Source of the DNA: Straminergon stramineum
Taxonomy: Eukaryota; Streptophyta; Bryopsida; Hypnales; Calliergonaceae
Assembly: GCA_963920665.1 (NCBI GenBank)
Contig: OY987273.1
Location: forward strand, 6,388,501-6,452,500
Direction of reading: 5' to 3'
DNA length: 64,000 nt
The notes beneath the pieces are model-generated. The model was not told the origin of the DNA and ran no database searches. It saw only the letters and a list, made by a program, of their open reading frames with translations. Positions 13,381 to 25,721 of the stretch are shown piece by piece. Positions within the stretch are counted from its first letter, which is position 1. Every line of letters begins with the position of its first letter. The position numbers were made by a program, and so were the translations under genes.

Positions 13381-13605
13381 TGATGCTAGTTTATTTTCAA
13401 TGGTGTATTGGAGATTTCCCACCTTACAAAACAAAACATCATAAGGGGAATGGATGTTTGTATAATGGAAGTTAAGGGACTAACTTCGCAATTCCATTTC
13501 TAAACCCTATTTTCCTTTTATATTCCAACAACTCGCATGGGATGGCTTGTTTGTTTGTCACAGCTACCGATTACTTGCATTGAATGTTCCATTGCCAAGC
13601 AATCA

Positions 13606-14215
13606 TCCACCACCTTCTAGGAGTCCCATGCCTCCACTGATTCAATTGCACTCATGGAATGTACAAAGCCTCTTCCTATACCTCCAATGGCACACCAACT
13701 CCATGAGGCTTTCAATTATATAGATGCAGACCATATTGGTGAATTTGAAGAGGAGTACTTCAATAGTTAAGAACAAGTTCTTGAAGGATGGGAATCAAAT
13801 TGCGAGGAAATTGAAGAAGGCAATTTTGATGAAGGTTTATATGCTATTGATGAAGTGAGAACTTTGGAAGAATTGTGTTGGCCACTAGAGATGCTCCATA
13901 AGCCCACCAAATTCTATAATAGTCATTGCAAGCATCGCAAGGACCAATTGAATGTGCAATTGGAAGTTGGAGGCACAAATTCTAGGCTGACAAACTCTTG
14001 AAGGATGTCACGAATATAGCAATGAGCGGGGCGCAAGAATTGTATGTAGGGGGGAATGACAAATCCTTCCAACAACTTCATAAACTCATCATCAACACAA
14101 CCAACTTCCCCTCCAAGACGAAGTGGCTATCATAGAGGGGTCCCATTTGCAAGGGAAGACCTTGAATCGAGGGGAATGCTGGTATGTGAGCATAGAGCAA
14201 CGAGTGGTGAGTGAG
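13606..14215 (+). pseudogene. Unassigned coding fragment, stops of C-to-T type
   Basis: A single plus-strand frame runs about 200 codons with coding-like composition: a Glu/Asp-rich middle (13720-13880), a basic His/Lys segment (near 13920-13950) and a Ser/Thr/Pro-rich tail. In-frame stops at about 13768 (TAA), 13999 (TGA) and several more can each be read as C-to-T changes in CAA, CGA or CAG. I recognise no domain. It could be a fragment of a transposon polyprotein or of a captured gene. Confidence 0.35.
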
Positions 14216-14285
14216 AAGCGGGGATTGGTGAGTGGGTTTTAAGGATATTGTTTAAGAAAATATATATGAGAATAAATGGATAAAG

Positions 14286-14470
14286 AATTTGCTAGAGTTT
14301 TTTGGAAAATTGGATGGAAGTTGAAGAAAAAATTAATGAACATGGATGGAAAAAACTAGATGAAAGTGGTTGGAAAATGGATGAATGTGTGTTAAGAAAT
14401 GGATGAAATTGGATGAAAATGGGTGGAAAAATGGGTGAGAATATGCAATGAATAGATGCCATGTTGGAAA
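14286..14470 (+). repeat. Purine-rich degenerate minisatellite
   Basis: Repeats of TGGATGGAA, GGATGAAA and GGGTGGAAAAATGG fill this stretch. The resulting open frames on the minus strand are Phe/Pro/His-rich low-complexity artefacts. Confidence 0.6.
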
Positions 14471-15167
14471 AGACATCAGAAAAAAGGCTAAGATTGGGAT
14501 TGAAACCCATTCAATTGAAAAGTGGTTAGGGTTTAGGGGTTCCATTTCCGTTAGAAATATATATCCTATGACCGTGGGGTTGTAGGCTTCCTACAACCAT
14601 GGATGTAGGGTTTAGGGTGAGAGGTTTGATCCTTTCAGGGTTTAGGGTTTAAGTTTGGTAATACAACCTCAAATCACTATCAATGATATAATCCAATTTG
14701 GAGACACGAACATATAAATTATATAAGTAGACCTCAAATAGAAAAGAAATGAGAGATCTACAAACTGGCAATCCCCAACATGCACTAAAAATACCATAGT
14801 GGTGCATGACAAAATTTCAACTGAAGAAGGCTGAGGTTGAACTACCCTCACTATTTGATGTCTGTGAATCTAACTCTATAGCACAATTGTCTATGAATTT
14901 TAATACACGAGGATCTACCAGATGGGCCCTAGAAGTTGGCCTAGGGTCTAGGGCAACAAAATCCTTGGAAGTCACCTCAGCATACATAGGGAGCTAAAAT
15001 GGCTTAGGGGGACTTGGAAAAAATGGAAGATTGGAAAAAAATGGAACCTATTTAGAGTTCCTCACTGTCGAGGCTTGCCTATAAATACAGGTGAACAATA
15101 TATTAGATCAAATTAACCAATGAAGTAAACACTAATTGTAAACCATAGAGCTTAGAGGAAAACTTAC

Positions 15168-16182
15168 TTATTGAATCGTGATGTCTTGACAATAGGGTTG
15201 GACTGGTACATCCATGTCATCCAGATCTATAGCACTTGTAGGAGGGCATGGCGTTGGCAATTTAGGAACCACAACTACGCACATGACTGGAGCAATGAGG
15301 GCATCAAATATGGCCTTGTCCTCCTCAAATGCTAGAATGTACCGACACGTGGCACAACAAGCCTAAATGCTAGCCCCTGCTAGCATCCAGGAGTAGTTTA
15401 AGCCAATGACATTGAAAAAACTATATTATCTAATAATATGATAGAAATTAATTGAATTAACAAAGCAACAATTACTTGTAGACGTTGTGCAGTCGACGAC
15501 GACGTCCCCAGGTTCAAAGCAAGCTTCTATAAGCATTTGCATGAATTGCCGAGCCTTTTCCCGAGGACCCCGCCATGGTTTGTTGCCATTCATGGTGACG
15601 TCTTCTTTGTTACAAAAATTCTGGAGGATGTCGTCCCGCCCCACATTGACACCCATCGCATCATGGGATGGTACGAAGTGGAATGGAAATTCCTCCTCTG
15701 TCTTCGGTTCACATTCCTTGACCACCAGAGAGATGGAAAACTTCATAGTCTGTAGGCAAAAGAAGTAAGAATCCAATATAATTAAGGTGGAAACGCAATA
15801 GAAACATGCAGGAGGATAGATTGGCTCTTACCGTGTTAGTGGGATCAACAGGCGAGGTCAAGTGGAGATGATTCATGCCGAATCAAGTAAGAAGTATCCT
15901 AAAATTATATTCCTTGCAACATCCGAGAATGTGGATTCTGTGGGGAATAGAGGGGGCTGGATACATCACCAACATACCACCGTTGTCATGCAAAAACTCT
16001 TGAGCGAAGTCAAAAACAGGAACTAACCATTGAGATGTGAACTCGTTCCACTTAGGAATGGGTCCAGGTGGAATTGATATGGTGGGCATATGGAGACCTA
16101 TGGGGACATCCACGATAATCAAGTCCACTGTTGATTGGGAATCGAGGACTTGATTGAAGTAGCGATCTTTGTCATTAGAATG
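15168..16182 (-). pseudogene. DNA amino-methyltransferase domain exons (motif IV before motif I)
   Basis: Exon 16182-15832 encodes VDLIIVDVPIGLHMP, aligning with the catalytic [D/N]PP[Y/W] loop of N6-adenine/N4-cytosine methyltransferases, but with DVPIG in place of DPPYG. A conserved-type Trp plus Gly-Gly-hydrophobic strand follows. Exons 15749-15476 and 15376-15168 encode the SAM-binding half: Trp, then PREKARQFMQMLIEACFEPG, DVVVDCTTST, then an RYILAFEED strand, which mirrors the usual PGDLVLDPFAGSGT...R..G.E layout. Order IV then I is the beta-class arrangement. Both the DPPY loop and the FxGxG loop are altered, so the domain was probably inactive or highly divergent even before the stops. 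One TGA in the first exon and a TAG and a terminal TAA in the last are C-to-T type. Confidence 0.65.
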
Positions 16183-17089
16183 CTGCATGGAAGTATATTA
16201 GTGACATGAAATCAAGAAGATTATTATCCTGAAAAATCTACATTGAAATACAAATGTCACTATGGTAAACAAATCTTGGGTTTAGGGCCAAGAAAACAAT
16301 AGATGTGTAATTACTAGCGGTTTTAGTGGTGAGAATTATAGGGACACAGTGGCTAAGAAAAGAGACTAAAGGCTTACCATGGCCAAGAAGGATAGGACAT
16401 CATCATAGGCCTTTTTAGTGCCCTAAAGACTACCTAGAAGCAAGTTCAAAATGCACTCATCAATATCTGGAATAAGGTCTAGATTGTGAACTATTGGTGT
16501 CAATCCGTGCACCAAGTGTTCTTGAGTTAGTGAAAAACTGGATGATCCTTCTTTCATGTCAACCGCACTTGTAGCTGGTTCCTGCAATGGTGTCTTAGCC
16601 TTCCTCTTCGTGCCCTTCTTCTTACCCTTCTCTTGCTCCTTCTCAACTTGGGCAACAAGTCTCTTCTTCTTGTTTTCCTCAGTCTTCTTCTTGGCATCCT
16701 CTAGCCTCTCCAATTTCCTCTTGTCTGATGCTTCATGCCTCTTAATGGCCCTATCTCATGCCTTCGGATCTAATCCAGAGAATTCATCAAACTCAAGCTC
16801 AACAATGGCGGTATTCTTGAGCGTCTGAAAAAGAATCTCTTCTTCTGGTGGAGTGGTCCCAAAGTTGCACTCCAAGTACCAAGGGCAAGCCTACAGATGA
16901 GAGTTGGTCCAGTTTTTCAACTATGTAGCAGAAAACATACAGTCTGCAAAGGATTGATCTAGCTATGTGGTAAGTAATGGGGTCAAATCAGCCTTTGCAA
17001 GGGCTTTCTTGCTATACAATTTGAACGTGAAGTACTTGCATAAGAAGTTTACAAGTAAATCTATCTCACTTCATGGAGGGGTAGTCTGG

Positions 17090-18388
17090 TGTCGCGCCCC
17101 TTAGTGACACTTACCACCTTAAGTTCACTTTCCAAGCACTTAACACTTTAGTGCCACCAAGGTTCACGCTCTCCTAACACTGTACATGCCACGCACCCAC
17201 AATGTTAGGTTCCAACGCAAGTCATGAGGTTCCCTATTCCTCCGTGACTCCCAATCCTTTTCTTCCAACATTTAACACCCACAAGACACCGGGCATGTCA
17301 TTTGATGACACGGGGCGGAACTTCCATTGATGTCCAAGCACTCGGTGGAGGCACTACTCTCCACCGGTGCTAACCGCCCTTGCATGGGACCCAACTCCCC
17401 ACTAGGCCCAATCCAACTCATTTCGGGACTCATTAATTGGGACTCACCAACCGGGACTCACACCATGGCCTAGTGTAGAGTGGGACACCACCTAACTAGT
17501 ATCAAGGAGTGCACAAGCACTCCACGGTAACACACAAGTGGTGGTGAGGCTCCAACACGAACCTCACCACCCGGAGCCACTTAGGCTCACCATGGCACCA
17601 TCCGGGAGTGAGGGGGGAGACCACCCGTCCTCATAGTACCCATAGCGGGATTCGGCAGCCCCCCCCCATACTAGAGGTCACCGGGAACCCCCAAGATGCA
17701 CCCCATCTTGGAAGACCACCCATTTCCAAGTGGTATCCCCAAACCAAACCCCCAAAAGACTCCCGATCATCCCATCGGGATAACTTTTAGCTCCGAGCTC
17801 CAAATCCCAAGTGCGAGCCCATTTTTGTGATTTAAATTTTTCATAGATCACCGTGTACTATTCACTTTCCCCAATACGATAAGTATTGAGGAAGTTATGG
17901 CCCTCCAAAGGTACGAGTCCCCCGGGAGGTGTAGTTCTCCGGGACTCCACCCTCTTTGGATGCCCATAACTTTTAGCTCACAGCTTATCTCTTCATGAGA
18001 CTTATCATTCTAAAAATCTTGTCTCCTTAGCTTTTCAATGATATATGGCATGCCCTATTTGGCTCCAAGGAACCCTCCCAAACCTTGTTTCCCACGTCCC
18101 TATGCCTCGGGACGTGGCTAGGACGCTGCCAACTTTGAGGAGCCATATCTTTTGACTCCCAACTCGGATTTTCGCGTTCTTTGGACCTATGGACGCGTCT
18201 TCTCACAAGCTTTCCAAGCATGTGCGACACGCCCCCAAATTCGTCCGGATTAGAGCGCTACATTGCTCTGATCAATTGGGACCCTTAGTCCCCCTCACCT
18301 CATCTCCTGCAAGGCTTGGGGAGTCACCCCCAACGTCCCCCTTGCTCACCAAGGTGACCAGGCATGCCTCTTGATGAGGGTCGTGACA
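17090..18388. mobile_element. Solo LTR, 1.3 kb, with target duplication
   Basis: The segment starts TGTCGCGCCCC and ends GGGTCGTGACA, that is TG...CA with the inverted TGTCACGACCC-type ends common in plant LTRs. It is flanked by TCTGG (17085-17089) and TTTGG (18389-18393), a 5-bp target duplication with one C/T difference. It is much GC-richer than the surrounding introns. No internal retroelement domain is present, so it is best read as a solo LTR. It inserted exactly at the acceptor of the exon starting at 17085. Confidence 0.8.
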
Positions 18389-19918
18389 TTTGGTGTATGA
18401 CCAAAATGAAATAGAACCAGATTCATGAAGCAACCAAGTATCTCAATGTGCATCAAAAGAAAATGTACAAAAAATAGAATCAGCTTGATCGGAAAACATC
18501 CTAGACAACTGATTTAGAGTAAACACATCTGCATACATAGTGATTCTTCAACTCTGAATTCACATTAAATATATTGAGGAATACCCCAGAATAGTTATTC
18601 AAGAAGACATGTATCTATATATCACGTGCTTAATTGCCAACATGGATCCTTTGAAATCCTTGAAGGTGTTTGACTTTTTAAAGGCATTAGCACCCTTGAA
18701 TGTACCCGTGTAGGCATGATCCCACAGTTTCATTATCCACCCCTTCAAATACTTGGGGAGTGTTTGCAACTCAGTAGAGACGGACATGTCCATTGTTATA
18801 TTATCCGATTGGATTACGGAGTCAAACATCTCAATAGCCGTTTCCTCAGTCTACTCATATATAGGTGTGAACATCCTAAATAAGGTTAGTGAGAACTCAA
18901 GCATCTCCAATATATTATAGAAAAGGAATATATATAAACCTCATGAAATTTACTACACTAATACAAAGACGGACAGTAATGCATAGATAGGAAGCTTACC
19001 CCTACATACTAACATGCCTTTGAAAGGAATAATTGTAATTTTTCCTCATTTATGGGTCGTTGTGGGAAGCAGCGTGCCTCTCGACTGGGCCCCAAGGCAT
19101 TGATCCATTTCAACCACCTGACCTTGAACATGGCACTAACGTTGGATGTAGCAATCATTTGCAACTTCTCTAGAGTCAATTCAAGAATGGCATAGAGGCT
19201 CCAGTGTCGCTCAATCTATGTACATGCAATGACCACCTATTTAGAATAGGATAACACAAAGAAAAGCCGGAAGCATCTGATATCAATTATAAATGGATTA
19301 TACCTCCTCCAACTAATCTCGACCAAGTGTAGGATTAGCCACCGCTGCTATCTTAGATAACTTTTTGTACAGCTTCTCCATGGTTTAGTTAATTGAACTC
19401 TGCATTGCCGCTGCAACCTCGTCCTTAGTCACCTCTTCATCCACAATTTCCTCGTTGTATTTTCGGACTGTGACATCAACAGCTATTCCAATTGCAAAAA
19501 CAGAACATGAAAATATGGTGTGCTCAAGTAAGGAAGTGAAGAACAAAAAGGCAAGATATTGAGGTGCAAAAAAATGATAACCGGAAAATAACTGAACCAT
19601 GTGTTACCTTGAAAATAAATGAGGTGAAGACCTCTAGGGGCATAGAATACCATGTCCTCTATGTAATCTATTGGCAGGATTTAATTTCATCCTGACTTAG
19701 AAGTTCGTTGAACTTTTCGAGATCCATAACTCCATATTTCTGCACTCGATACAAGGTGTGTACCAAGTTTGTCTTAACATGAGAGTTTTCAATATGCCTA
19801 CCATAACATAGTACTACAACATAAGAAGGGCTAGTGTGGACAATAAAACCAAAAATTAGAATCAGAATGAAAATGTGAAACAAGTAGAGTTGGTTCAATC
19901 AAGGTAGGAAAGTCGTAC

Positions 19919-20681
19919 TTGTTGATGTCGTATATGGCCTACATTGCCATTCCAATATGATTCCTTGTATCAAGTACAATGGAGTCCACGGAAATATGCC
20001 AATCCCTCTCTATGCAATGAAGTTGGTTAATATGGTTCATCCAAGCTATACGTCTGTGATTTCCATCACAGACATAAAACTTGTGGTCCACCAAGTGCTT
20101 CAAAGTTGTTTTGGATTTCAGCAAAAGATTGAATTGATCATTGATGAAATTCCATATTGGACCCCACTCCTCTTTCTCTGCATTGAAGAACATTCTTGTT
20201 TGACTTTCTTCATCCAAAATTGAGACATAGAAAACTCTCACGCCTTCTTCATATCCATAGCTGAACTGATTCTCTAGCAACGTCAGATTGCAAGAGAGTG
20301 TCAGTTGAATCAATGGCATAGGCACTAGTCTACAAAGAGGGATCCGCATGCGAGAAAGGTCAGACATAGTCAACCTCAAACTCAATATGATAGAGACAGC
20401 ATCCATTTTTTGGGACCTCCTTATGTCATCATCCAGGTAGTGTTCTTGAGCTTCTGGAATTTGGTGCTCCATACATTCATCTATATCCACATCCGAGCCA
20501 ATGCCTGGTTGTGGACTCACATCCACCATGGTCGACCCTATGGATCTCGTAGGGGAGTGACCAAGTGCTGTTGGAGCAATATTTTGTATTGGGCAGAAAT
20601 ATGAAATGAAATTATAATTTGGAAAACTAGTAAGCTTTTTGTGGTCACGAGCTAATGTAGTGAAGTAATAAACTTTGAAGC
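19919..20681 (-). pseudogene. ParB-like exon of the methyltransferase gene
   Basis: This 763-nt exon is open for about 250 codons apart from one TAG near its end. Around 20050-20080 it encodes FYVCDGNHRRIAWM, which fits the conserved GxHR box of ParB/sulfiredoxin-type domains (usual form: aspartate, glycine, Asn/Glu, His-Arg, then hydrophobic residues). The preceding 80 residues have the arginine-proline-leucine and alternating hydrophobic pattern expected of the domain start. In the family this box takes part in nucleotide binding. The acceptor is TTTTTAG before 20681 and the donor is AA|GTACGA at 19918. Confidence 0.65.
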
Positions 20682-21411
20682 CTAAAAATAGACATAAGAG
20701 AAAAATATGTTGAAGTACTCATGAGCATAAACTCTAAGTAGCAGCTACAAGAAGTACTAGATTTTTCTCAAACAACGCAAATGTAAGACTTAGTGAGAGA
20801 TCTATAGTGTCCACAATAGAAAATGAGAATATCGGTGTCAGACTCTAGACCAGATGTGACCTCTACATTTTCATGATCGCAAGTGCAATACTTTGTCATG
20901 TCCTCAAACCCGTGAAGGACCTCCATATCCTAGTCATCTCCTAAAGAGGTGCAAGAGGAATGAGGAGGTGATGTCTTTCCTTGATTAGACATGTAATCAT
21001 TTTTTGTGTCTAAGTCTTATAATAACGTGTCCAAGCTTACTCGAGGTCCTGGATTAGGAATTTCTTGATTGGTAGTAGGTGGTAACCCTTCCAGATCCAC
21101 AACATGTGTAACCACGATGGAGCCCTACTAAGGAAGTGATGGAACCTCTAGTGTATCCCGAATAACTTCAATTTCACCCAGATGGACATCGTCTTGAATT
21201 TGTGGAACACCCTGAAGAACAATAAACACAAAAACAATCAATACCAAGAGATTGAAAGTTGATGAAGAAAATGTAAGAATTGTGATTTCCCCCCCTAGTT
21301 GAGGAGACTCTCAGGCCAAACAAAGTTTCCATATACCAAACCAACATGAAAGACAATGAGAGATCCGAAGATGAAAAGTAGTTGCCCATAAACACTTAAA
21401 ACAAATAGAAT

Positions 21412-21799
21412 CTATGCATGACCCATCTTCAGGAAAGAGACTCTCGGGCCCGAGAGGGGGTCCAGCTCCCCTAAACCCTTGCATAAAAAATAAAGACTAC
21501 ATCAAGATAGGAGTAGATGTTGATCTATAGAGATAAGGAAAATATGGAATCTATACATGACCCCCTCAACCGGAAACAACCTCTCGGACCCAAGAAGGGG
21601 ACTAGCAATCCTACACCCCTACATAAAAACCAAAGACCACGTCGAGACAGAAGTAGCGATCGACAAGAGAAATAAAAAAAATATAGAATCTATGCATGAA
21701 CCCCTTGTCTGGAAAAAGCCTCTAAGGTCTGAGAACATGCCCAACAACCCTGCACTCTTGTATAAAAAACAGAGTCCTTGAAGAGACAAGAGTAGCAAT
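21412..21799 (+). repeat. 139-bp tandem repeat, about 2.8 copies
   Basis: Units start at 21412, 21551 and 21690, each beginning CTATGCATG or CTATACATG and carrying CTCTCGG, GCATAAAAAA-like and GAGTAGCAAT-like blocks. The same unit recurs at 41521-41780. It lies directly upstream of the detectable 5-prime end of the methyltransferase gene. Confidence 0.85.
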
Positions 21800-21958
21800 C
21801 GCTTGCAGGGTTGACGAAAGTGAGTGTCCCGGGCAAAAGCACGTCCAAAAATCGGTCGTCTGGACCCTACGGATGCTGCGTCTCCGGGGGGTAAAAAACA
21901 CTGTCCGCAAATTTACCCTAGGTAAATGCAGTTGGGCGGACGGGAGGACGGGTTATTT
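21800..21958 (-). repeat. GC-rich island A (CCGTCC motifs)
   Basis: A short GC-rich stretch with GGGCGGACGGGAGGACGGG, a CGGAGACGC block and a TTTACCCTAGGTAAA palindrome at about 21912. The same palindrome next to a GGACGGG motif occurs in island F at 41.39 kb. It lies on the 5-prime side of the minus-strand methyltransferase gene and may be promoter-derived. Confidence 0.6.
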
Positions 21959-22415
21959 AATACAAAGCTTCAACTCCTTTAAGTAAACTTTGATTCCTTG
22001 AATGCTTTTTACAATAACATATGGAGTTATGGACTATCCTTTGTAGTGTAATCAACCAAAAAAATTGTACACTATATTTGCAATTATGAATTATCAAGGG
22101 AAAGGATTAAAGAAAAAATTCAAAATTCTCTTCACCTTGAAAATTACCAAATCTATGATTCTATGACAATCATGAAGTCAAAATTGTTGCATTCTATATG
22201 TATCTTGCAATGTATCATGCTTCATACAAAGAAAGAGGAACACAATCAATTTTGGAGGGACTTCTTCTTGGTTTTGCAATTCAAAAAAAAATAATCATAT
22301 TTTCAACATCAATAAGCAAATTCCAGCTGCAATGGAAGCTTCAAACAATCAATTGCCATTACATGCTCAATGTATCATAAGCACCTGAACACCTAAGCCT
22401 ACATCCCTTGAATCT
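21959..22415. other. AT-rich spacer
   Basis: AT-rich spacer between the island and the 3-prime end of the hAT gene. The minus-strand hAT frame can be followed a little further past its TAG at 22416, to a TAA near 22376. No other feature. Confidence 0.5.
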
Positions 22416-25400
22416 CTAAGGCTTGTAATCACCATCTCCTTTCACCTCAGCCCCACTATTGTCACATCTAGTTCCCCATTGGTCGTCTTCATCGCTAGAT
22501 GTCTCTTCCATGTCGTTTGATGAAGATTGTACAATTTTCACTCCTTGTACTTGTGTAGATGTCAATGATCTCATTAATCTACCGGTCTTCTTCTCCATTT
22601 TGGCTCTTAATATAGCCTTACCAATGCCTTCCTTAAGGCTAGGGATTGTTTTCATTTTCTTCTTTGACCCCACTTGATAGGTATCAAGTGGGGTTCTACC
22701 CACATTCGGTCTTTTGCTTGGAGAGGTAGCAAAGGGTTGCATCATTCTTTTTTTACGAGCTTTAATAGAGTCTTCACCCTGTGATATCTCTGCTTTTGCT
22801 GCTCCTTGAATAATTAACTACATTGCATTCAAAGACTACGATGTGTGGCCTAATGATTTCAAGGAATGGCGTGGTGCATAGCCCTGATGTTGAATAAACA
22901 TTGAAGCCAATGTCTCATCCTTATCATCATCATCGGTACATGATAAAATGGTTCGACTTGGATTGCCTCCGGAACCCATTTCTTTCGTAGGAGACAAATG
23001 TCTTTTTCCAAGCCGTGATTTCCTTGAACTATCCAATGTCGTGGCATCGCTTTTAAATAGTGCACGTGGAGGAGTGCTATGTAGTGTTTCGAGAGAATCT
23101 TCCATGAGGTGCATTTTGCCAACACCATTGTTGATAAAAATTGGGCTGCCTGACTCCATTGAACATGCTTCAACATTGTCTTATACTTTGTGTGGTTTGG
23201 CATTTCCAATATTTGCTTCAACACATTTCTTGCTTGCCAATACCACTATTGACGCAACAATTTCATTGGACACGTTCATTTCAACGTTCACCTCACATCC
23301 TCCTTTGTCTTCATGTTGGTCATTTTTTTCTATCACCATTATCGGGGATGGAGCATCGGAAATGGAAATCACTTCATCCTTTTCAAGACTCCCATCATTT
23401 GCAACCGTTGTCCTATTGGTCGCCCTTATCTCTACATACGTATCCTCCATGTTTGGTAGAAGATTTTTGCTACTCATGAATCTGGTTCCATCCACAAATC
23501 TAGCTATCGAAGGTACATCATCATCAAGCCCGCAATCATCCTCATCTGATCGAAACTCATACATGTCTCCATCCGCGACTCCGAAGTCTTCATTGTTTTG
23601 ATTAGAAGTCTCAAACATTTCTTCGTCAGAATTGTGCATATCATAATTCACAACATCTCTATCATCAGATACAGATTCATCATCCTCGTCTTCCGAGATA
23701 GGCCCTTCCGAATCTTCGGACTCCACGTTGTCATGGTACCACTTTTTTTCATCCTTCTCCTTCGATGCGACTATGACTTTGGAATTGGTGTATACATACA
23801 CCAAATCGGTTGCTCTATGTGGCCTCAACTTGTTTCGGGATTTGTTGTGAACAAAAGAGTAGCTACTCCAATTTCGTTCACATGAAGATGATGACATCGG
23901 TTGGGCCAAAATCCTCTTTGCAATTGGAGCAATGAGCTTGCCACATGCACCCTCAAAATACCACCAAGCATGTGCCGACAATTTCTGCTTAGTCGGATCC
24001 AACATATCGTGGAACGGAGGATTTTGGTGTCGAAATGCTACAAATTCCTTCACTACGTCAGGATAAGTTCCTGGTTGACATATTTTCCTGATAACGCACT
24101 TGCATGCATCTATTGCATCTTGATCGTCAACTAGTTCTTTATCGTGAAGAAGGTAAGGGTTCAAAAGAGCTCCTGCACAATGTAGATCGCTCTCTACCAT
24201 TTCCTGCCGCTTACCAAATACCTTTTCGATAGGAATGGCTAAGTCCAAGGACAAACCAAAGGGCTCTTCTCGTAAAGAAAAGACATGCTTCTCTAAATTC
24301 CTCATGATGTGCAACACCTTGCCCATGCATGGTGTCTTCGCATCCAAATCACGTAGACCAAACACTACATGAGCCATCAATTCTCGGAAATTAGTGGCAC
24401 GGGCCCAAAAATGCTAATCTAAAATTGTCTTCTTCACCTCCCGAGACTCCATACGAGATTTTGCATTCTTCGTGTCCCGTAACTTGCGTACATATTCTAT
24501 CCATTGTGGATCCACCACACTTTGTTGCAATCCAGTCTTGACCTTCAACAAACGAGAAATCATGAAGAAATTGGAGGCAAATCTTGTTTTCACCCACATC
24601 AATAAGCTAGTTTTCGTTTCGTGCTTTTGAAATATAGCTAGCGGCATATGCCACAATCAAAAGAACTTCACAACGGTTTGGGCCTTTTCCACTAGCTCCT
24701 TCAACCATTCTTGCTTCCCCCAATCTTGAAGCAACAAATTCAAGGCGTGCACCACACAACCTTGAAAGAAAATGTGCGAATATTTACTCGACACCATATT
24801 CCATGCTGCCGGATTTACAAGAGCGTTGTCTGCAGTCACTTGCACAACATTTGTGGGGCCTACTTGTTTTATAAACTTTTCCAAGACAAAGGCCAAAAAA
24901 GGAGCATTGTTTTCGACTCCACTTGTATCCACCGATCCCAAAAATTGCTCACCTGTAGAAGATACAAGCATGGCATTTATCAATGGTCGATTGGTGACCA
25001 AGCTCCATCCATCAATAGAGAATGTTGCTCTAAACTTCCGAATGCTATCTTTGGTTCTATTATGAAGCTTTGTCTTGATGTCGGTCTTCGCTTGGTTAAG
25101 CAATTTATGGCGTAAACCATGATACGATGGTGGAGTGTAGGGCCCACGGTACTCGGCTGTTTTTTTCATTGCTTCTTTAAATGCCAGATTTCGAGCTACG
25201 GCAAATGGTATGTTTGCTGCATAAAAGAAATTGACCCACACTGCATTCAAATTGCATTTTGCTGCAGAATCAAAGCCATCCACTAGACTACTTTGTCTTT
25301 GAGGTCTACTACCTGATGCCCTTAGAGTGTCACAATCATTGGATGTTTTTGTAGTTCGTTTTACTTCGGATCCTACACCAACAAATTCTTCCGGTGCTGC

Positions 25401-25721
25401 GCATGAGTCCTCTTGAGTAGAACGCGCCATATCCCTTTCATTTGAAAAATTACTCCCGACCATACGCATGCTACCAACATCTACATTGTCAATGATCGGT
25501 CTCTGCGGAAATGCCCCATTAGATCAAAGAAATAGGATTTGAACATCCGGCATCAATTGCGAACAAAGACTCACTCCTGTATCACAAACACCTGATGGGC
25601 CTTCATATCCTAAATGGCACAACATACGGCTTATCTTCTTGGCAAACACCAAGTTGCAAGCCTCGCACTTTACCTTATTGGTTGATGGGGTACCATACCA
25701 ACCAGACCAATCCTTGCTCAT
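22416..25721 (-). pseudogene. hAT-family transposase with BED finger, inactivated
   Basis: A single minus-strand frame of about 1,100 codons starts at ATG 25721. Residues about 17-56 form a BED zinc finger (CxxC, later His and Cys). Residues about 210-345 match the DUF659/hAT catalytic core, with FSIDGWS and VTADNA holding the first two expected acidic residues and a following Cys-x-x-His. VKFF-stop-LWHMPLAIF follows. Residues about 605-645 carry the C-terminal hAT dimerisation motif SSSCERNWSSYSFVHNKSRN. Beyond it lies an unusually long acidic, Ser/Lys-rich tail of some 450 residues. Six internal stops (near 25521, 24657, 24411, 23181, 22833 and 22818) are TGA, TAG or TAA at positions where CGA, CAG or CAA fit; no frameshift is needed. 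The usual product cuts and reinserts hAT elements from the nucleus. Terminal inverted repeats were not identified. Confidence 0.85.

Larger units (their letters stand above)
14817..21211 (-). pseudogene. Spliced ParB-like / DNA amino-methyltransferase gene, inactivated
   Basis: Reading the minus strand, exons with canonical GT-AG borders can be chained: 21211-20719, 20681-19919, 19797-19608, 19482-19304, 19236-19000, 18875-18469, 17085-16378, 16182-15832, 15749-15476, 15376-15168 and a last one at 14993-14817 ending in TGA. Codon phase agrees across most junctions. The product would be roughly 1,300 residues: acidic N-terminal region with a Cys/His cluster, ParB-like domain (exon 2), helical regions, a Lys/Glu-rich coiled coil (around 16650), then a methyltransferase domain with motif IV before motif I. 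I count about 23 in-frame stops (TAG, TGA, TAA), all explicable as C-to-T in CAG, CGA or CAA. One base is missing near 19680, and one phase slip lies near exon 6. The start exon was not found; one short exon between 15168 and 14993 is uncertain. ParB-methyltransferase combinations are known from bacteria and phages, so transfer is possible but unproven. Confidence 0.7.

Noticed and set aside
22948..23601. 217-codon plus-strand open frame
   Set aside because: It lies antisense to the hAT reading frame and is Ser/Leu-rich, as expected for a shadow of acidic codons.
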